A DNA stretch of 64,000 nucleotides. Source: Rhizobium acidisoli. GTDB taxonomy: Bacteria > Pseudomonadota > Alphaproteobacteria > Rhizobiales > Rhizobiaceae. The stretch is from assembly GCF_002531755.2 (NCBI RefSeq), contig NZ_CP034998.1, positions 1,612,001-1,676,000 of the forward strand, written 5' to 3'. Both the position numbers and the translations under genes were made by a program. How positions within the stretch are numbered: the first letter of the stretch is position 1; each line of letters starts with the position of its first letter. A model generated the notes under the pieces. That model had not been told where the DNA came from and searched no databases. It saw only the letters and a list, made by a program, of their open reading frames with translations. Positions 11,276 to 22,029 of the stretch are shown piece after piece.

Positions 11276-12157
11276 GTGGCTTTATCAGGCGACACCGCTG
11301 CGGGCCGGCTGGCGATCATTGCCGGCGGCGGTCTTCTGCCTTCTTATGTCGCCGAAGCCGCGCGTGCGGCGGGTGAAAATCCCGTCATCGTCGCCCTGAA
11401 GGACGAAAGCGACCGGCGCTGGGAAGACTATGACCACGCCGTCATCGGCATCGGCGATTTCGCAGCTCTAGATGGATTGCTCAGCCGTTATGGTGTCGGC
11501 CGTGTCGTGATGTCGGGCAGCGTCGCCCGCCGGCCGGAATGGCGCGAGGTGCGTCCGACACTGCGTATTCTGATGAAAGTGCCGGCCGCCATCCGCACAC
11601 TGCTTTCCGGCGGCGACGACACGGTTCTGCAGATGGTCATCCGGCTGATCGAGGGAAACGGCCGCCGGGTTGTCGGCGCTCATGAAATTGCCCCCGATCT
11701 GCTTGCCTCTGTCGGTCCGCTTGGCGCGACAACGCCCAGTGAGGAGGACCGGCGCGATATCCGCCGCGCCGCCGAAGCCGCCGACATGCTCGGCCGGCTT
11801 GATGTCGGGCAGGGGGCTATCAGCATCGGCGGGCGTGTCGTCGCGCTGGAGGGTCTTGAGGGCACGGATGAGATGCTGGACCGTGTCGCGGGTCTGAGAG
11901 CCGCCGGGCGCATCTCGCCGCGGCGCCGCGGCGCGCTCGTCAAGCTCTGCAAGCCGCAGCAGGATATCCGCGCCGACCTGCCGGCGATCGGCGTTTCCAC
12001 CATCCTGAACGCTAAAAAAGCCGGTCTCGGCGGCATCGCTGTGGAGGCCGGCCGCTCGCTGGTGCTCGATCGCCCCGCCGTCATCAAGGCCGCCGACGAG
12101 GCAGGGCTCTTTGTCTGCGGCATCGATCGCGGGCTGCCGGCATGGGGGCTCGAATGA
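11276..12157 (+). CDS. lpxI: UDP-2,3-diacylglucosamine pyrophosphatase LpxI
   Basis: Hydrolyses UDP-2,3-diacylglucosamine to lipid X and UMP, the job done by LpxH in E. coli. LpxI (former DUF1009) replaces it in many alphaproteobacteria, and no lpxH is seen here. It is 293 aa with the N-terminal segment GRLAIIAGGGLLPSYVAEAAR and the C-terminal domain containing STILNAKKAGLGGIAVEAG. The start is a GTG at 11276, 3 nt after lpxA. Its stop overlaps the lpxB ATG. The call rests on family memory and operon position, which agree. Confidence 0.92.
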   Translation: MALSGDTAAGRLAIIAGGGLLPSYVAEAARAAGENPVIVALKDESDRRWEDYDHAVIGIGDFAALDGLLSRYGVGRVVMSGSVARRPEWREVRPTLRILMKVPAAIRTLLSGGDDTVLQMVIRLIEGNGRRVVGAHEIAPDLLASVGPLGATTPSEEDRRDIRRAAEAADMLGRLDVGQGAISIGGRVVALEGLEGTDEMLDRVAGLRAAGRISPRRRGALVKLCKPQQDIRADLPAIGVSTILNAKKAGLGGIAVEAGRSLVLDRPAVIKAADEAGLFVCGIDRGLPAWGLE

Positions 12158-13323
12158 ACGGGCCGCCGCTGAAGATCGCCGTCATTGCCGGCGAGGTATC
12201 GGGTGACCTGCTCGGCGCCGATCTCATCGCCGCCCTGAAGCGGGTCCACACCGGACCGTTGGAACTTGTCGGCGTCGGCGGCGAGGGGCTGCAGGCCGAG
12301 GGCTTGCGATCCCTGTTCGATTTCTCCGAGCTGTCGATCATGGGCATTACCCAGGTGCTGAGCCGGCTTCCAAAACTGTATAGCCTGATCCGCCGGACCA
12401 CCGCTGCCATCGTCGCTGCAAGGCCTGACATCCTCCTCATTATCGACAGCCCAGATTTCACCCATCGCGTCGCAAAGCGCGTCCGCACCGCGCTGCCCGA
12501 TCTGCCTGTCGTCAATTACGTCTGTCCGAGCGTCTGGGCCTGGAAGGAATATCGCGCCACGCGCATGCTCGACTATGTCGATCATGTGCTCGCCGTCCTG
12601 CCTTTCGAGCCGGCGGCGATGCAGCGCCTTGGCGGACCGGCGACCACCTATGTCGGCCATCGCCTGACCGCCGACCTCGCGCTCTTGGAGACCCGGCGCC
12701 GGCGCGCCGGCAGGCAGCCCGGCAACGGCCCAATCCTGCTTCTGCCCGGCTCACGCTCCTCCGAAATCCAGAAGCTTCTGCCGCATTTCGAGGTGGCGGC
12801 AAGCGAACTTGTCGCCCGCAATGGGGCGACGCGCTTTGTTCTGCCGACGGTGACGCACAGGCAAGCGCTCGTCCGCCAACTGACGGCGGGATGGGCGGTC
12901 AAGCCGGAGATCGTTGTCGGCGCTGAAGCTAAATGGAAGGCCTTCGCTGAAGCCGATGCGGCGATGGCTGCATCCGGAACCGTCATTCTTGAACTGGCGC
13001 TTGCCGATGTTCCTGTCGTTTCCGCCTACAAAGTCGACTGGATCATGCGTCTGCTGACGTCAAGCATCAAGACTTGGACTGGCGCACTGCCGAACCTTAT
13101 CGCCGATTACGCTCTCGTGCCGGAATATCTGAACGACGTCGTTCGCGGCGCAAGCCTCGCCCGCTGGATGGAAAGGCTGTCGGCCGACACCTACCAGCTC
13201 AAGGCGATGAAGGAAGGCTATGATCTCATCTGGCAGCGCATGCAGACGGAAAAACCGCCTGGCGAACATGCCGCCGAAATCCTGCTCGAGGTGCTGAACA
13301 AGAAAAAACCCGGTCGTCTCTGA
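12154..13323 (+). CDS. lpxB: Lipid-A-disaccharide synthase
   Basis: A GT19 glycosyltransferase that condenses UDP-2,3-diacylglucosamine with lipid X to the beta-1,6 lipid A disaccharide. It is 389 aa. IAVIAGEVSGDLLGADLI near the N-terminus and NYVCPSVWAWKEYRA around residue 120 are family hallmarks, and LLLPGSRSSEI lies in the nucleotide-binding half. ATG at 12154 forms an ATGA overlap with the lpxI stop, so I prefer it to an in-frame ATG at 12142. It is the last gene of the lpxD-fabZ-lpxA-lpxI-lpxB operon. Its stop codon lies in the right arm of the following terminator. Confidence 0.95.
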   Translation: MNGPPLKIAVIAGEVSGDLLGADLIAALKRVHTGPLELVGVGGEGLQAEGLRSLFDFSELSIMGITQVLSRLPKLYSLIRRTTAAIVAARPDILLIIDSPDFTHRVAKRVRTALPDLPVVNYVCPSVWAWKEYRATRMLDYVDHVLAVLPFEPAAMQRLGGPATTYVGHRLTADLALLETRRRRAGRQPGNGPILLLPGSRSSEIQKLLPHFEVAASELVARNGATRFVLPTVTHRQALVRQLTAGWAVKPEIVVGAEAKWKAFAEADAAMAASGTVILELALADVPVVSAYKVDWIMRLLTSSIKTWTGALPNLIADYALVPEYLNDVVRGASLARWMERLSADTYQLKAMKEGYDLIWQRMQTEKPPGEHAAEILLEVLNKKKPGRL

Positions 13324-13332
13324 CCGGGTTTT
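13305..13332. terminator. Bidirectional intrinsic terminator, lpxB/gltA
   Basis: A perfect 11-bp inverted repeat (AAAACCCGGTC at 13305-13315, GACCGGGTTTT at 13322-13332) with a 6-nt loop. T-rich sequence follows on the plus strand and A-rich sequence precedes the left arm, so it can stop transcription from lpxB and from convergent gltA. Confidence 0.85.
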
Positions 13333-13365
13333 CTTCTTCTCTAGCCGATATATTGGCCGAAGCGA

Positions 13366-14655
13366 TCAGCGCTTCGAAACCGGGATGTAGTCGCGCTTCG
13401 GTTCGCCGATATAGAGCTGGCGCGGACGGCCGATGCGCTGCTCCGGATCCTCGATCATCTCGTTCCACTGGGCGATCCAGCCGACGGTGCGGGCAAGCGC
13501 GAACAGCACGGTGAACATGGTCGTGGGGAAGCCCAGCGCCTTCAGCGTGATGCCGGAATAGAAATCGATGTTCGGATAGAGCTTCTTTTCGATGAAATAT
13601 TCGTCGGTGAGCGCGATGCGCTCCAGCTCCATCGCCACTTCGAGCAACGGATCGTCCTTGATGCCGAGCTCGCCGAGCACTTCATGCGTCGTCTTCTGCA
13701 TGATCTTGGCGCGCGGATCGTAGTTCTTGTAGACGCGGTGACCGAAGCCCATCAGGCGGAACGGATCGTTCTTGTCCTTGGCGCGGGCGATATATTCCGG
13801 AATGTGATCGACGGAGCCGATCTCATGCAGCATGTTGAGCGCTGCTTCGTTGGCGCCGCCATGGGCGGGGCCCCAGAGGCAGGCGATGCCGGCTGCGATG
13901 CAGGCAAACGGGTTGGCGCCCGACGAACCGGCGAGACGGACGGTCGAGGTCGAGGCGTTCTGCTCGTGATCGGCATGCAGGATGAAGATGCGGTCCATGG
14001 CCCGGGCAAGCACCGGATTGACCACATATTCTTCGCAAGGCACGGCAAAGCACATGCGCAGGAAGTTCGAGGCGTAGTCGAGATCGTTCTTCGGATAAAC
14101 GAAGGGCTGGCCGATATGGTACTTGTAAGCCATGGCGGCAAGCGTCGGCATCTTGGCGATCATACGCAGGCTGGCGACCATGCGCTGGTGCGGATCGGTG
14201 ATGTCGGTGGAGTCGTGATAGAAAGCCGACAGCGCGCCGACGCAGCCGCACATGACGGCCATCGGATGCGCATCGCGGCGGAAACCGGTGAAGAAGCGGC
14301 TCATCTGCTCGTGCACCATGGTGTGGTGCGTGACGCGATAATCGAAATCCTTCTTCTGTGCGGTGGTCGGCAGTTCACCGTAGAGCAGCAGGTAGCAGAC
14401 TTCGAGGAAGTCGCCATGCTCGGCCAGCTGCTCGATCGGATAGCCGCGGTGCAGCAGCACACCTTCGTCGCCGTCGATATAGGTAATTTTCGATTCACAG
14501 GATGCGGTCGAGGTGAAACCCGGATCGTAGGTGAAGGAAGCCGTGTTCTTGTAGAGGGCACCGATATCGATGACGCTCGGGCCGATCGTGCCGCTCTTGA
14601 CGGCTAGGTCGACAGATTTGTCACCGATTTTTATTGTAGCGCTTTGATCCGTCAT
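13366..14655 (-). CDS. gltA: Citrate synthase
   Basis: A type II citrate synthase condensing acetyl-CoA and oxaloacetate, the entry step of the TCA cycle; 429 aa, as in other rhizobia. The active-site regions [20 protein letters not shown] and [13 protein letters not shown] (His) and [18 protein letters not shown] (the signature His plus Arg) are intact. An ATG 60 nt upstream is in frame, but the chosen ATG ([15 protein letters not shown]) has GGAGGA 5 nt ahead of it. It is transcribed toward the shared terminator with lpxB and diverges from comEC. Confidence 0.96.
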   Translation of the reverse strand: MTDQSATIKIGDKSVDLAVKSGTIGPSVIDIGALYKNTASFTYDPGFTSTASCESKITYIDGDEGVLLHRGYPIEQLAEHGDFLEVCYLLLYGELPTTAQKKDFDYRVTHHTMVHEQMSRFFTGFRRDAHPMAVMCGCVGALSAFYHDSTDITDPHQRMVASLRMIAKMPTLAAMAYKYHIGQPFVYPKNDLDYASNFLRMCFAVPCEEYVVNPVLARAMDRIFILHADHEQNASTSTVRLAGSSGANPFACIAAGIACLWGPAHGGANEAALNMLHEIGSVDHIPEYIARAKDKNDPFRLMGFGHRVYKNYDPRAKIMQKTTHEVLGELGIKDDPLLEVAMELERIALTDEYFIEKKLYPNIDFYSGITLKALGFPTTMFTVLFALARTVGWIAQWNEMIEDPEQRIGRPRQLYIGEPKRDYIPVSKR

Positions 14656-14720
14656 GCTGATCCTCCGAAATGGCGGTGGCGCCATAAAAGCGCCATAGGG
14701 GTTAAGCGTCCTCACCGATA

Positions 14721-14748
14721 GCTATATGATCGCGAAGCTAATGCCAAG
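14721..14748 (-). promoter_or_regulatory. Candidate gltA sigma-70 promoter
   Basis: Reading the minus strand, CTTGGC (14743-14748) and TATAGC (14721-14726) are separated by 16 nt. This resembles the rhizobial CTTGAC-N17-CTATAT consensus. It would give a leader of roughly 55-60 nt before gltA. Confidence 0.45.
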
Positions 14749-14945
14749 TTACCGCGACGGCATTTTGTGCATTGCGGTATCACCTTTTAGGCACTGCAGC
14801 GATGAGCCGCGCGCATAGCGGAAGCCAATGATTCGACTGCTCTTTTGGCGGTGGCGATTTTCCCTCATATTTCAATCGATTATTCTTGCTCGTTTTGATT
14901 GAAGGTTGCATTCTGGCCGCAGGTGCGGGCGATGTTGGGCGGGGC

Positions 14946-17378
14946 ATGGAGGAATTGACGACAGTCGAATTGCGGCCGGAAGCGGGCGCCGGCCTGGCCG
15001 ATTCCCAGGGTTTTTCCGCGCCCGCGGTGGTGAATCGGCCGGCAAGGACGCAGTCCGCGACGCCGTTGCGCCACCGGCTGCCGGCCGCGGCCTCGCAATC
15101 GCTGCGTGCCGGAATCCGCATGCTGGGCGAGGAGACCGACCATGGCCGACTGCTGCTGTTCTCGCCGGTCTTCCTCGGCGCCGGGGCGGCCTTCTGGTTT
15201 CTGGCGCCGTCGGATTTTCCCCTCATCGCATCGCTGCTCTGCCTGGCGACGCCGGCGGTCGTGGTTCTCGTCGCCGGCCCCAGCCGGCCGGTGTTGCGGG
15301 CCAGCTTCATGGCGCTGGCGCTTTTCGCCTGCGGCATGCTCTCGGCCCAATTCGAGAGCTGGCGGGCTTCGACCGTGATGCTCGATTCATCCGTGACGAC
15401 GACGGTGACCGGCCGTGTCGAACGGCGGGAAGGTGATGGCCGTGGGCGCTGGCGCTACATCCTTTCCGTCACCGGGACGGAGAAGCCGGAGCTGAAGCGG
15501 TGGCCGGGACGCATCACCGCGATCGTCCGCGGCGCCGATACACCTTTCGAGATCGGCGACATCATCACCGGCAGGGCGCGGCTGACGCCGCCGGCGGGCC
15601 CAGCGCTGCCCGAGCTCAACGATTTCTCCTTCAGTGCCTACTTCGACGGCATCGGCGCAAACGGCTTCTTCTATGGCGCGCCGGAGAAAGCCGATCTGCA
15701 GGCAGGCCCGTAGCCGGCAAGATCGACATCGGAAGCAATGCTCGAATGGCTTTACCAACTGCGCAGCCGCATCGGCGACCGCATTCGGTCGATCCTGCCC
15801 GGCGATACCGGCGCTTTTGCCGCTGCACTGGTGACCGACGAGCGGCGCGCCATCTCGAATGCGACGACGGAAGCGCTGCGCCAGTCCGGTCTTGCTCATA
15901 TTGTTGCGATCTCCGGCCTCAACATGGCGCTGTCGGCCGGCATCTTCTTCGTCGGCTTCCGGATGCTGCTCAGCCTCTTTCCGGGCGTTGCCCAGGCTTA
16001 TCCGACCAAGAAGATCGCCGCAGCAGGCGCGCTCATCGCCGTCACCGCTTACTACCTGATCTCCGGCTTCGGGGTCTCGGCTGAACGCGCCTTTATCATG
16101 ATGGCCATCATGCTGATCGCCGTCTTCTTCGATCGGCCGTCGATCAGCCTGCGCAATGTCGTTCTCTCGGCCCTTGTCATCATTGCCATTTCGCCCTCCG
16201 AAGTCCTGGGTCCGAGCTTCCAGATGTCCTTTGCCGCGACATTGGCATTGGTATCGGGTTATCAGCTGTGGAAAGACCGGCGCATCCGCGAAAACGCCTG
16301 GCTGAAGTTGCCGGTCTTCCGGCCGGTCGTTGCGGTCGCCGGTTTCTTCGGCGGCGTCTTCCTGACCTCGCTGATCGGCGGCTTCTCCACGGCGCTGTTT
16401 TCGATCGAGCATTTTCATCGCCTGACCGCTTACGGCCTGCCGGCAAACCTCGCGACGATGCCGATCATCTCCTTCATCGTCATGCCGGCCGGGCTGCTGG
16501 CGATGTTGCTCATGCCGTTCGGTCTGGACGCTCCGCTCTGGAAGGTGGTCGGCTTCGGCCTCGATCTGGTGATCGTAGTCGCCAAGACGGTGTCAGGTTG
16601 GGGCGGCGATATCGGCGTCGGCCGCTTGCCCGCCTGGTATTTCGCCGTCGCCGTCGCAGGCTTCCTGCTGCTGACGCTGCTCCGCACCCGGCTGCGCCAT
16701 GCCGGCACAATGATCCTCGCAGTCTCGACGCTCCTGGTGCTGATTCTGCCGGTTCCGCGGCCGCCGGATCTGGTGATTTCGGAGGACGGCGGTCTGGTCG
16801 CGCTCGTCGATACGGCGGCAATGGCTTCCAATCGTGAAAACCCGCCGGATTTCATCTTCGACCAGTGGCAAAGAGCGTTGGTCCTGCCGACGCATCACCC
16901 GCCGAGAATGCTGGATGGCCCCGCTATCCCACCGGAGGGAGAAGACCGCCGCGTCAGGCTTTCCCGCGAGCAGCAGAATGAAGCAAGGACAGCAATGCGG
17001 GCGGCTGCCGCGGGCGGAGAAACAAACCGCTTTTCCTGCGTCAAGAAGGCCTGGTGCACATCGAGGCTTGGCAATGGCCGTGTGGTAACCATCATCGACA
17101 ATGCCGCTTATCTCGGTCCGGCCTGCGATTCGGCCGATATCGTCGTGACGCCGGTCCGTCTGCGTTTCAACAGCTGCCGCTCAGGCGCGACGCTCTTCAC
17201 CGGTGAGACGCTGCGCAGGACCGGTTCCGTCGAGTTGCGTTTCGCGGATGCCGGCCTGGAGGTCGCAACCGCATTCGAAACGCTGTCGCGGCCGTGGATG
17301 CGCCAGCGCGCCTATGACTGGCGCAGCAACAGTTTTGTCGAATCTGGTCTGTCCGGTGTCAGTGATAGCGGCGAATGA
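14946..17378 (+). pseudogene. comEC: ComEC/Rec2 DNA-uptake channel, split by in-frame amber codon
   Basis: ComEC forms the inner-membrane channel for single-stranded DNA in natural transformation. Two open segments in the same frame, 14946-15713 (255 aa) and 15738-17378 (546 aa), are separated by a single TAG at 15711-15713; no frameshift is needed. The N-terminal segment holds two transmembrane helices and the DUF4131-type domain (VTTTVTGRVERREGDGRG). The C-terminal segment holds the Competence core ([36 protein letters not shown]) and a degenerate C-terminal domain. A TTG at 14886 would extend the N-terminus. Either the gene is dead, TAG is read through, or the downstream ATG at 15738 makes a separate channel-only protein. 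A sequencing error is also possible. Confidence 0.8.
15738..17378 (+). CDS. ComEC C-terminal segment (possible independent product)
   Basis: The 546-aa reading frame downstream of the amber codon keeps the whole Competence membrane domain: about ten hydrophobic segments between residues 60 and 360, starting with [20 protein letters not shown]. It could be initiated at the ATG at 15738, but no strong ribosome binding site is visible (GAAGCA just upstream). The last 180 residues match the usual ComEC C-terminus only loosely and lack an obvious metallo-beta-lactamase HxHxDH motif, as is common for alphaproteobacterial ComEC. Expression as a separate protein is speculation. The segment is listed because it is long, membrane-like and intact. 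Confidence 0.45.
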   Translation: MLEWLYQLRSRIGDRIRSILPGDTGAFAAALVTDERRAISNATTEALRQSGLAHIVAISGLNMALSAGIFFVGFRMLLSLFPGVAQAYPTKKIAAAGALIAVTAYYLISGFGVSAERAFIMMAIMLIAVFFDRPSISLRNVVLSALVIIAISPSEVLGPSFQMSFAATLALVSGYQLWKDRRIRENAWLKLPVFRPVVAVAGFFGGVFLTSLIGGFSTALFSIEHFHRLTAYGLPANLATMPIISFIVMPAGLLAMLLMPFGLDAPLWKVVGFGLDLVIVVAKTVSGWGGDIGVGRLPAWYFAVAVAGFLLLTLLRTRLRHAGTMILAVSTLLVLILPVPRPPDLVISEDGGLVALVDTAAMASNRENPPDFIFDQWQRALVLPTHHPPRMLDGPAIPPEGEDRRVRLSREQQNEARTAMRAAAAGGETNRFSCVKKAWCTSRLGNGRVVTIIDNAAYLGPACDSADIVVTPVRLRFNSCRSGATLFTGETLRRTGSVELRFADAGLEVATAFETLSRPWMRQRAYDWRSNSFVESGLSGVSDSGE

Positions 17379-18078
17379 GGCCGACGAGTTTGCCCTGCAC
17401 CTTGACGCGGTCCGGCCCGAAGATCCGGGTCTCGTAAGCCGGGTTGGCCGCTTCAAGTGCGATCGAGGCGCCCTTGCGGCGGAAGCGCTTCAGTGTCGCT
17501 TCCTCGTCATCGACGAGCGCAACGACGATGTCGCCGGGGCTTGCGGTGCTGCCGTTGCGGATGATCACCGTGTCGCCATCGAAGATGCCGGCGTCGATCA
17601 TCGAATCGCCTTTGACCTCCAGCGCATAATGTTCACCGGAGCCAAGCATGTCGGCGGGAACAACGATGTCATGGGTGTTGTTCTGGATCGCCGAGATCGG
17701 AACGCCGGCAGCGATTCGGCCCATGACCGGCACCGAGACCGAGTTGCCGTTGTCGGCGACGGGTTTTGCAGGCGCGGGGGCAGCAGCCGGCTGGGGCTTG
17801 CCAAGGCTGCCCTCGATGACGCTTGGCGAAAAGCCGCGCCGGGGCTGGATGCTGGGGCTATAGGCTTCGGGAAGCTTGATGACCTCGAGCGCCCTGGCGC
17901 GGTTCGGTAGGCGGCGAATGAAACCGCGTTCTTCGAGCGCCGTAATCAGGCGATGAATGCCGGATTTCGAGGCCAGATCCAGGGCATCCTTCATCTCGTC
18001 GAAAGATGGCGGAACGCCGGATTCCTTCATGCGCTCATGAATGAAAAGGAGAAGCTCCTGTTGTTTGCGCGTGAGCAT
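17359..18078 (-). CDS. lexA: LexA repressor
   Basis: The SOS-response transcriptional repressor and autoprotease, 239 aa. The N-terminal winged helix ([20 protein letters not shown] to about residue 65) is followed by a Pro/Ala linker and the S24 peptidase domain. The Ala124-Gly125 cleavage site in GRIAAGVP and the catalytic dyad Ser159 (GDSMIDAG) and Lys197 (EEATLKRF) are all present, so the protein should be functional. The frame stays open upstream to 18294, but ATG at 18078 gives the family N-terminus. The 3' end overlaps comEC by 20 nt (convergent). A LexA box lies 47 nt upstream of its start. Confidence 0.96.
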   Translation of the reverse strand: MLTRKQQELLLFIHERMKESGVPPSFDEMKDALDLASKSGIHRLITALEERGFIRRLPNRARALEVIKLPEAYSPSIQPRRGFSPSVIEGSLGKPQPAAAPAPAKPVADNGNSVSVPVMGRIAAGVPISAIQNNTHDIVVPADMLGSGEHYALEVKGDSMIDAGIFDGDTVIIRNGSTASPGDIVVALVDDEEATLKRFRRKGASIALEAANPAYETRIFGPDRVKVQGKLVGLIRRYH

Positions 18079-18095
18079 CGGCGTGTGACCCCTGA

Positions 18096-18124
18096 TTGAA
18101 ACAAATCCAGAACAGACACTATAT
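18096..18124 (+). promoter_or_regulatory. Candidate promoter for VOC gene and kdsA
   Basis: TTGAAA (18096-18101), a 17-nt spacer and CTATAT (18119-18124) match the rhizobial sigma-70 consensus and point away from lexA. The LexA box begins at the next base, so it would cover the transcription start. The leader to the next gene would be about 140 nt. Confidence 0.5.
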
Positions 18125-18139
18125 GTTCCATATGTGTTC
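18125..18139. promoter_or_regulatory. LexA operator (SOS box)
   Basis: GTTCCATATGTGTTC is a perfect alphaproteobacterial GTTC-N7-GTTC direct repeat, equivalent to GAAC-N7-GAAC on the lexA strand. On the minus strand it sits between a possible -35 (CTTGCG) and -10 (TATAGT) of lexA, which fits autoregulation. On the plus strand it lies directly after the -10 of the opposing promoter. Confidence 0.85.
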
Positions 18140-18271
18140 CGCAAGGTGCTAAATTTCCGTAAAACTTGCCGCCAACTCGTTGAGATTTTTATTTTCATTC
18201 GCCGGATTGGCACACATGTCTTGCATTGGGGGTGGGGCTGTCGCACATCTCTTGTCGTTTGAGGGAGGGAT

Positions 18272-19171
18272 ATGATGAACGAGCGTTCCGCCAAACCGCA
18301 CCCGCTGGATCATGTCGTGCTGCCCGTCGTCAATATCGATCTGGCCCGCGAACGGCTCGGCAAGCTCGGCTTCACCGTTGCCGCCGATGCCCGCCATCCC
18401 TTCGGAACGGAGAATGCCTGCGTCTTCTTTGCCGACAAGACCTATCTGGAGCCGCTTGGTATCGCCAGCGTCGAAGAGAGCGAGGCGTCGGCGCGACACG
18501 GCAATGTCTTCACCGCCCGCAACCGCGCCTTCCGCTTCCGTTGCGGCGAGGAGGGGCTTTCGGCGGTGGCGTTTGCCACCAGCGATGCCGGCCGCGATCA
18601 TCGCAACTACGCCGGCAGCGGATCGAGCGCCGGCGAGATGCTGCAGTTCAGCCGGCCGATGAAAATGCCTGATGGGTCCGAGACCATCGCCGGCTTCAAG
18701 CTGGCCTTTGCCGCTGAGCTGCGCGCGCCGGATTTCTTCCTCTTCAGCGTCGAGCGCATCAATCCGCTGCCGTCCGACCGCGGCGCGCTGGAGACGCATG
18801 CCAATGGCGTAACAGGCATTGCCGAGATTGCGCTTTGCGCGCCGGAACCCGCCGCATTCGCAGCCTTCGTCGGCCTTGCCGCTGCACAGTCGGCCGTCGA
18901 AAAAACCAGTTTCGGCGTCAATATCGCCGCGCCGAACGCGAAAATCAGCCTGATGACGCCGGAAGGGCTGGAGGCTTATTTTGAGATCGCCGTCTCATCC
19001 GCCGACCGCGGCCTGCGCGGCCGGGCTATCCTCTTCACTGTCGCCGATCTTGCCGTGACAGAAGCGCATTTGGCTGCTAACGGAGTGACCTACACGCGCA
19101 AGAACAATCGCATTCTGGTGAAGCCGGCGCCCGGGCAGGGCACGCTCTTCGCCTTCGAGGAAACACGATGA
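18272..19171 (+). CDS. VOC (glyoxalase-like) family protein
   Basis: A 299-aa protein that starts with a VOC-type motif ([21 protein letters not shown], residues 10-30). It has the Glyoxalase_3-like layout of paired beta-alpha-beta-beta-beta modules, with a second half around residues 155-290. No substrate can be assigned from sequence. Two ATGs are adjacent (18272, 18275) behind GGGAGGG; the first is used. The stop overlaps the kdsA ATG (ATGA), so the two are co-translated, although no link between this family and KDO synthesis is known to me. The promoter region is shared with lexA. Confidence 0.75.
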   Translation: MMNERSAKPHPLDHVVLPVVNIDLARERLGKLGFTVAADARHPFGTENACVFFADKTYLEPLGIASVEESEASARHGNVFTARNRAFRFRCGEEGLSAVAFATSDAGRDHRNYAGSGSSAGEMLQFSRPMKMPDGSETIAGFKLAFAAELRAPDFFLFSVERINPLPSDRGALETHANGVTGIAEIALCAPEPAAFAAFVGLAAAQSAVEKTSFGVNIAAPNAKISLMTPEGLEAYFEIAVSSADRGLRGRAILFTVADLAVTEAHLAANGVTYTRKNNRILVKPAPGQGTLFAFEETR

Positions 19172-20013
19172 GCACTGATACGAATTCTGAAGTCAGGATC
19201 GGCGAGGGCGCAGGTCAGGTCACCTTCTCCAATACCGGCCGCCTGTCGCTGATTGCCGGCCCGTGCCAGATGGAGAGCCGCGACCACGCTTTCATGGTTG
19301 CCGGGACGCTCAAAGAGCTCTGCGCCAAGCTCGGCATCGGCCTCGTCTACAAAAGTTCGTTCGACAAGGCGAACCGCACCTCGCTGTCGGCCGAGCGCGG
19401 CATCGGGCTTGAAAAGGGCATGCAGGTCTTTGCCGATCTCAAGAAGGAATTCGGCTTTCCGGTCCTCACCGACGTTCACACCGCCGAGCAATGCGCCGAA
19501 GTGGCAAAGGTGGTCGATGTCCTGCAGATTCCGGCCTTCCTCTGCCGTCAGACCGACCTCCTGATCGCCGCCGCCGAGACCGGCCGTGCCGTCAATGTCA
19601 AGAAGGGCCAGTTCCTCGCCCCCTGGGACATGAAGAACGTGCTGAAGAAGCTCAACGCCAGCGGCAATCCGAACGTGCTGCTCTGCGAACGCGGCGCCTC
19701 CTTCGGCTATAATACGTTGGTTTCCGACATGCGCTCGCTGCCAATCATGGCGTCGATGGGCGCCCCCGTCGTTTTCGATGCGACCCATTCCGTGGCGCAG
19801 CCGGGCGGGCAGGGCGATTCCTCCGGGGGGCAGCGGGAATTCGTGGAAACGCTGGCGCGCGCAGCGGTAGCGACCGGTATTGCCGGCGTCTTCGTCGAAA
19901 CCCACCAGGACCCGGACAATGCACCGTCCGACGGCCCGAACATGGTCTATCTCAAGGACATGCCGCGGCTGCTGGAAAAGCTGCTGGCCTTCGATGCCGT
20001 CGCCAAGGGCTGA
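19168..20013 (+). CDS. kdsA: 2-dehydro-3-deoxyphosphooctonate aldolase (KDO-8-P synthase)
   Basis: Condenses phosphoenolpyruvate with arabinose-5-phosphate to give KDO-8-phosphate for the LPS core. It is 281 aa, a TIM barrel. Signatures are [15 protein letters not shown] (about residues 29-43), [11 protein letters not shown], and [22 protein letters not shown] in the C-terminal third. It is translationally coupled to the VOC gene. The conserved kdsA-eno neighbourhood is kept, with PEP as the shared metabolite, though 140 nt and a hairpin separate the two. Confidence 0.96.
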   Translation: MSTDTNSEVRIGEGAGQVTFSNTGRLSLIAGPCQMESRDHAFMVAGTLKELCAKLGIGLVYKSSFDKANRTSLSAERGIGLEKGMQVFADLKKEFGFPVLTDVHTAEQCAEVAKVVDVLQIPAFLCRQTDLLIAAAETGRAVNVKKGQFLAPWDMKNVLKKLNASGNPNVLLCERGASFGYNTLVSDMRSLPIMASMGAPVVFDATHSVAQPGGQGDSSGGQREFVETLARAAVATGIAGVFVETHQDPDNAPSDGPNMVYLKDMPRLLEKLLAFDAVAKG

Positions 20014-20064
20014 CAGTCAAAAGCCTGACATGTTCGTGCTATAGCGACGATCAGACATGCAGAT

Positions 20065-20104
20065 CGAAGGTGTGCAATGCGCCATTGTAATTTGCACGCC
20101 TTCG
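20065..20104 (+). other. Strong hairpin in the eno leader
   Basis: Arms CGAAGGTGTGCAA (20065-20077) and TTGCACGCCTTCG (20092-20104) form a 13-bp stem with a single T-G pair, which is stable only if the plus strand is the RNA. The loop is 14 nt. No T tract follows, so it is not an obvious terminator. It may be an attenuator, an RNA-processing site or a protein-binding leader element for eno. Confidence 0.55.
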
Positions 20105-20129
20105 ATTATGACAGGCTTCGAACGATTGA

Positions 20130-21428
<1,299 letters not shown>

Positions 21429-21450
21429 TCGAATCTGCGTTCAACGACGT

Positions 21451-21479
21451 AACCCGCGCCTTCCCAGCGCGGGTTTTTT
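21451..21479 (+). terminator. Intrinsic terminator of eno
   Basis: AACCCGCGC and GCGCGGGTT form a 9-bp stem with a 7-nt loop, followed at once by a run of six T residues. This is a textbook rho-independent terminator. Confidence 0.92.
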
Positions 21480-21563
21480 GTTGCCCGTTTTTACGGTCAA
21501 CGAACGGTTAATCTCTGAGCGTTATGCTGAACGAATTGGTAATGCGTTCAAGAGCATGCGTGT

Positions 21564-21884
21564 ATGTGGACAAAGCATCATAAGAAGAGAAAGATCGGCC
21601 GTTTCGTCATTCCGGCCATGACGGTCGCCTTCCTTTCCTACTTCGGTTATCATTGCATTCACGGCGATTACGGACTGCGCGCAACGGAAACGTTCGAGCA
21701 TCAGCGTGTCGCGCGTGAAAAAGAGCTTGCGATCTTGAAGGCAAAGCGCGAACATCTGGAAAATCAGGTGGCGCTGCTGAGCGATGGCTCGCTCGACAAG
21801 GATATGCTGGACGAAAAAGCGCGCTATCAGCTCAATATGTCGCGCGCGGACGAGATCGTCATATTCAACCATTATTCCAATTAA
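21564..21884 (+). CDS. ftsB: FtsB/DivIC-family septum formation initiator
   Basis: A bitopic division protein that bridges early and late divisome components. It is 106 aa with a basic cytoplasmic N-terminus (MWTKHHKKRKIGR), one transmembrane helix at about residues 14-31, and a periplasmic leucine-zipper-like coiled coil (REKELAILKAKREHLENQVALL, residues 51-72). Location between eno and pdhA is typical of alphaproteobacteria. The symbol is by family; DivIC-like would serve equally. The stop codon lies inside the left arm of the terminator hairpin. Confidence 0.85.
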   Translation: MWTKHHKKRKIGRFVIPAMTVAFLSYFGYHCIHGDYGLRATETFEHQRVAREKELAILKAKREHLENQVALLSDGSLDKDMLDEKARYQLNMSRADEIVIFNHYSN

Positions 21885-21909
21885 CCGGAATTCGGTTAAT
21901 TGGAATTTT
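21875..21909 (+). terminator. Terminator after ftsB
   Basis: A perfect 13-bp inverted repeat, TTCCAATTAACCG (21875-21887) and CGGTTAATTGGAA (21893-21905), with loop GAATT, followed by TTTTC. The symmetric AT-rich arms could work in both directions. Confidence 0.8.
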
Positions 21910-22029
21910 CGTCGTATTTCCAATAATTTAGCGCCGAATACGAGCCATGCAATTATGGCATTGCTGTGGTCTTATTTCTTCCCTATGGTACGCGTCACCG
22001 AGAAACGACAAACCCATAGGGAGGGTTGA

